Assembly: GCF_000153765.1 (NCBI RefSeq)
Contig: NZ_DS022294.1
Location: 1 to 64,000, forward strand
Source: Mariprofundus ferrooxydans PV-1
Lineage (GTDB): Bacteria > Pseudomonadota > Zetaproteobacteria > Mariprofundales > Mariprofundaceae
Direction of reading: 5' to 3'
Length of the DNA stretch: 64,000 nucleotides
Positions 63,534 through 64,000 of this stretch are shown here, in pieces. The first letter of the stretch is position 1. Every line of letters starts with the position of its first letter. Both the position numbers and the translations under genes were made by a program. Under the pieces are notes generated by a model. It did no database searches and was not told the DNA's origin. It saw nothing but the letters and a program-made list of their open reading frames with translations.

Positions 63534-64000
63534 ATGGAGCGTATGGACGAGCAAGCGATGAATGACAAGATGGGCATCATGGCGACTGTTAACCGGCAAA
63601 TGTCTACCTCCATCGTAGTTTCCGTACTGATTGCAGCCATGCTGGCTGCTGCATTGTGGCCTCACACCGCAACTGCGCCTCTCGCCTGGTGGCTGGTCAG
63701 TCTGTGTGTGCTCTCCCTTCTCCGCCTGGCCAGTCTGAGCCCTCAGCTACCATTTAGCCGCAACAGGCACCTGCAAACCATATTGACAGCTGCCGCCGGA
63801 GTGACCTGGGGCACCTCGGCCCCTCTGTTTCTCCCCACACTGGATCCACACCACCAGATGTTGGTTATCCTTGTACTGATCGGCATTGTTGCCAGCAGCA
63901 GCAACGCCTATGCCGGCCGTATGGAGCTATTTTATGCCTTTACGCTGCCGCTACTGATACTGCCCTGTATCTGGTTTTTTGCCCAGAACACAGAGGTTTA
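63534..64000 (+). CDS. multi-pass membrane sensor protein, N-terminal part (truncated by window end)
   Basis: The open frame runs from the ATG at 63534 to the window end, about 155 codons, with later alternative starts (for example Met13 or Met16). Five hydrophobic segments are visible (about residues 25-40, 51-67, 83-101, 108-126 and 131-150), with GVTWGTSAPLFLP and a short conserved-looking loop VASSSNAYAGRMELFYAF. The build resembles the N-terminal membrane input regions of GGDEF/EAL proteins or sensor kinases in proteobacteria. The output domain lies outside the window, so the function cannot be assigned. It replaces the fliQ expected after fliP. Confidence 0.65.
   Translation, partial: MERMDEQAMNDKMGIMATVNRQMSTSIVVSVLIAAMLAAALWPHTATAPLAWWLVSLCVLSLLRLASLSPQLPFSRNRHLQTILTAAAGVTWGTSAPLFLPTLDPHHQMLVILVLIGIVASSSNAYAGRMELFYAFTLPLLILPCIWFFAQNTEV

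Overview
The window comes from a Gram-negative bacterium, most likely a marine proteobacterium. It has a Wza-type outer-membrane export channel, a polar-type flagellar operon with FliL-M-N-O-P, and the order rimP-nusA-ylxR-infB-rbfA-nrnA-truB. A zetaproteobacterium such as Mariprofundus is my best guess from the general look of the proteins, but nothing here proves it. There are no rRNAs, tRNAs, transposases or CRISPR arrays.

Positions 1 to about 44,200 are one giant exopolysaccharide/capsule locus, read entirely on the minus strand (right to left) with many stop/start overlaps. In order of transcription it holds: a triplicated beta-rich, probably outer-membrane protein; ugd and uxs (UDP-GlcA, UDP-xylose); the export and control set wzb-wza-wzc; gmd; a small four-helix-bundle protein; galE; an ABC exporter (wzm, wzt); rfbF; a block of methyltransferases; glycosyltransferases including GT11 and GT10 fucosyltransferase-like enzymes; the UDP-L-FucNAc genes capE-capF-capG; more GT4 and GT2 enzymes with acetyltransferases; a UDP-GlcA 4-epimerase carrying an in-frame 39-bp tandem repeat; a Wzy-like polymerase and a Wzx-like flippase; and a sulfation-related group. 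An exact 12-bp ops element (RfaH recruitment site) lies in the leader upstream of the first gene, so the whole locus may be one antiterminated transcript.

Between 17 and 41 kb, seven gene junctions carry degenerate heptamer repeats (AGTTGAA / TTCAACT types), usually as opposed arms. They run into the 3' ends of several genes and supply their C-terminal residues. A four-helix-bundle gene of the S23/Avd-like type sits exactly between two of these arrays. This is the most unusual structure in the window.

Positions 44.8 to 53.5 kb (minus strand) are the translation/transcription operon rimP-nusA-ylxR-infB-rbfA-nrnA-truB plus a membrane-anchored cyclophilin. nusA is split by an apparent one-base deletion. 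A terminator-like hairpin lies in the leader just ahead of rimP, which starts with TTG.

Positions 53.7 to 58.0 kb hold a PuuD-like membrane protein with a strong terminator, a CACAGAG-type inverted repeat, and an overlapping pair (hybrid sensor kinase and PstS-like binding protein). From 58.2 kb a sigma-54-like promoter precedes motA, two tandem motB-like genes, fliL, fliM, fliN, fliO and fliP. The window ends inside a multi-pass membrane sensor gene.
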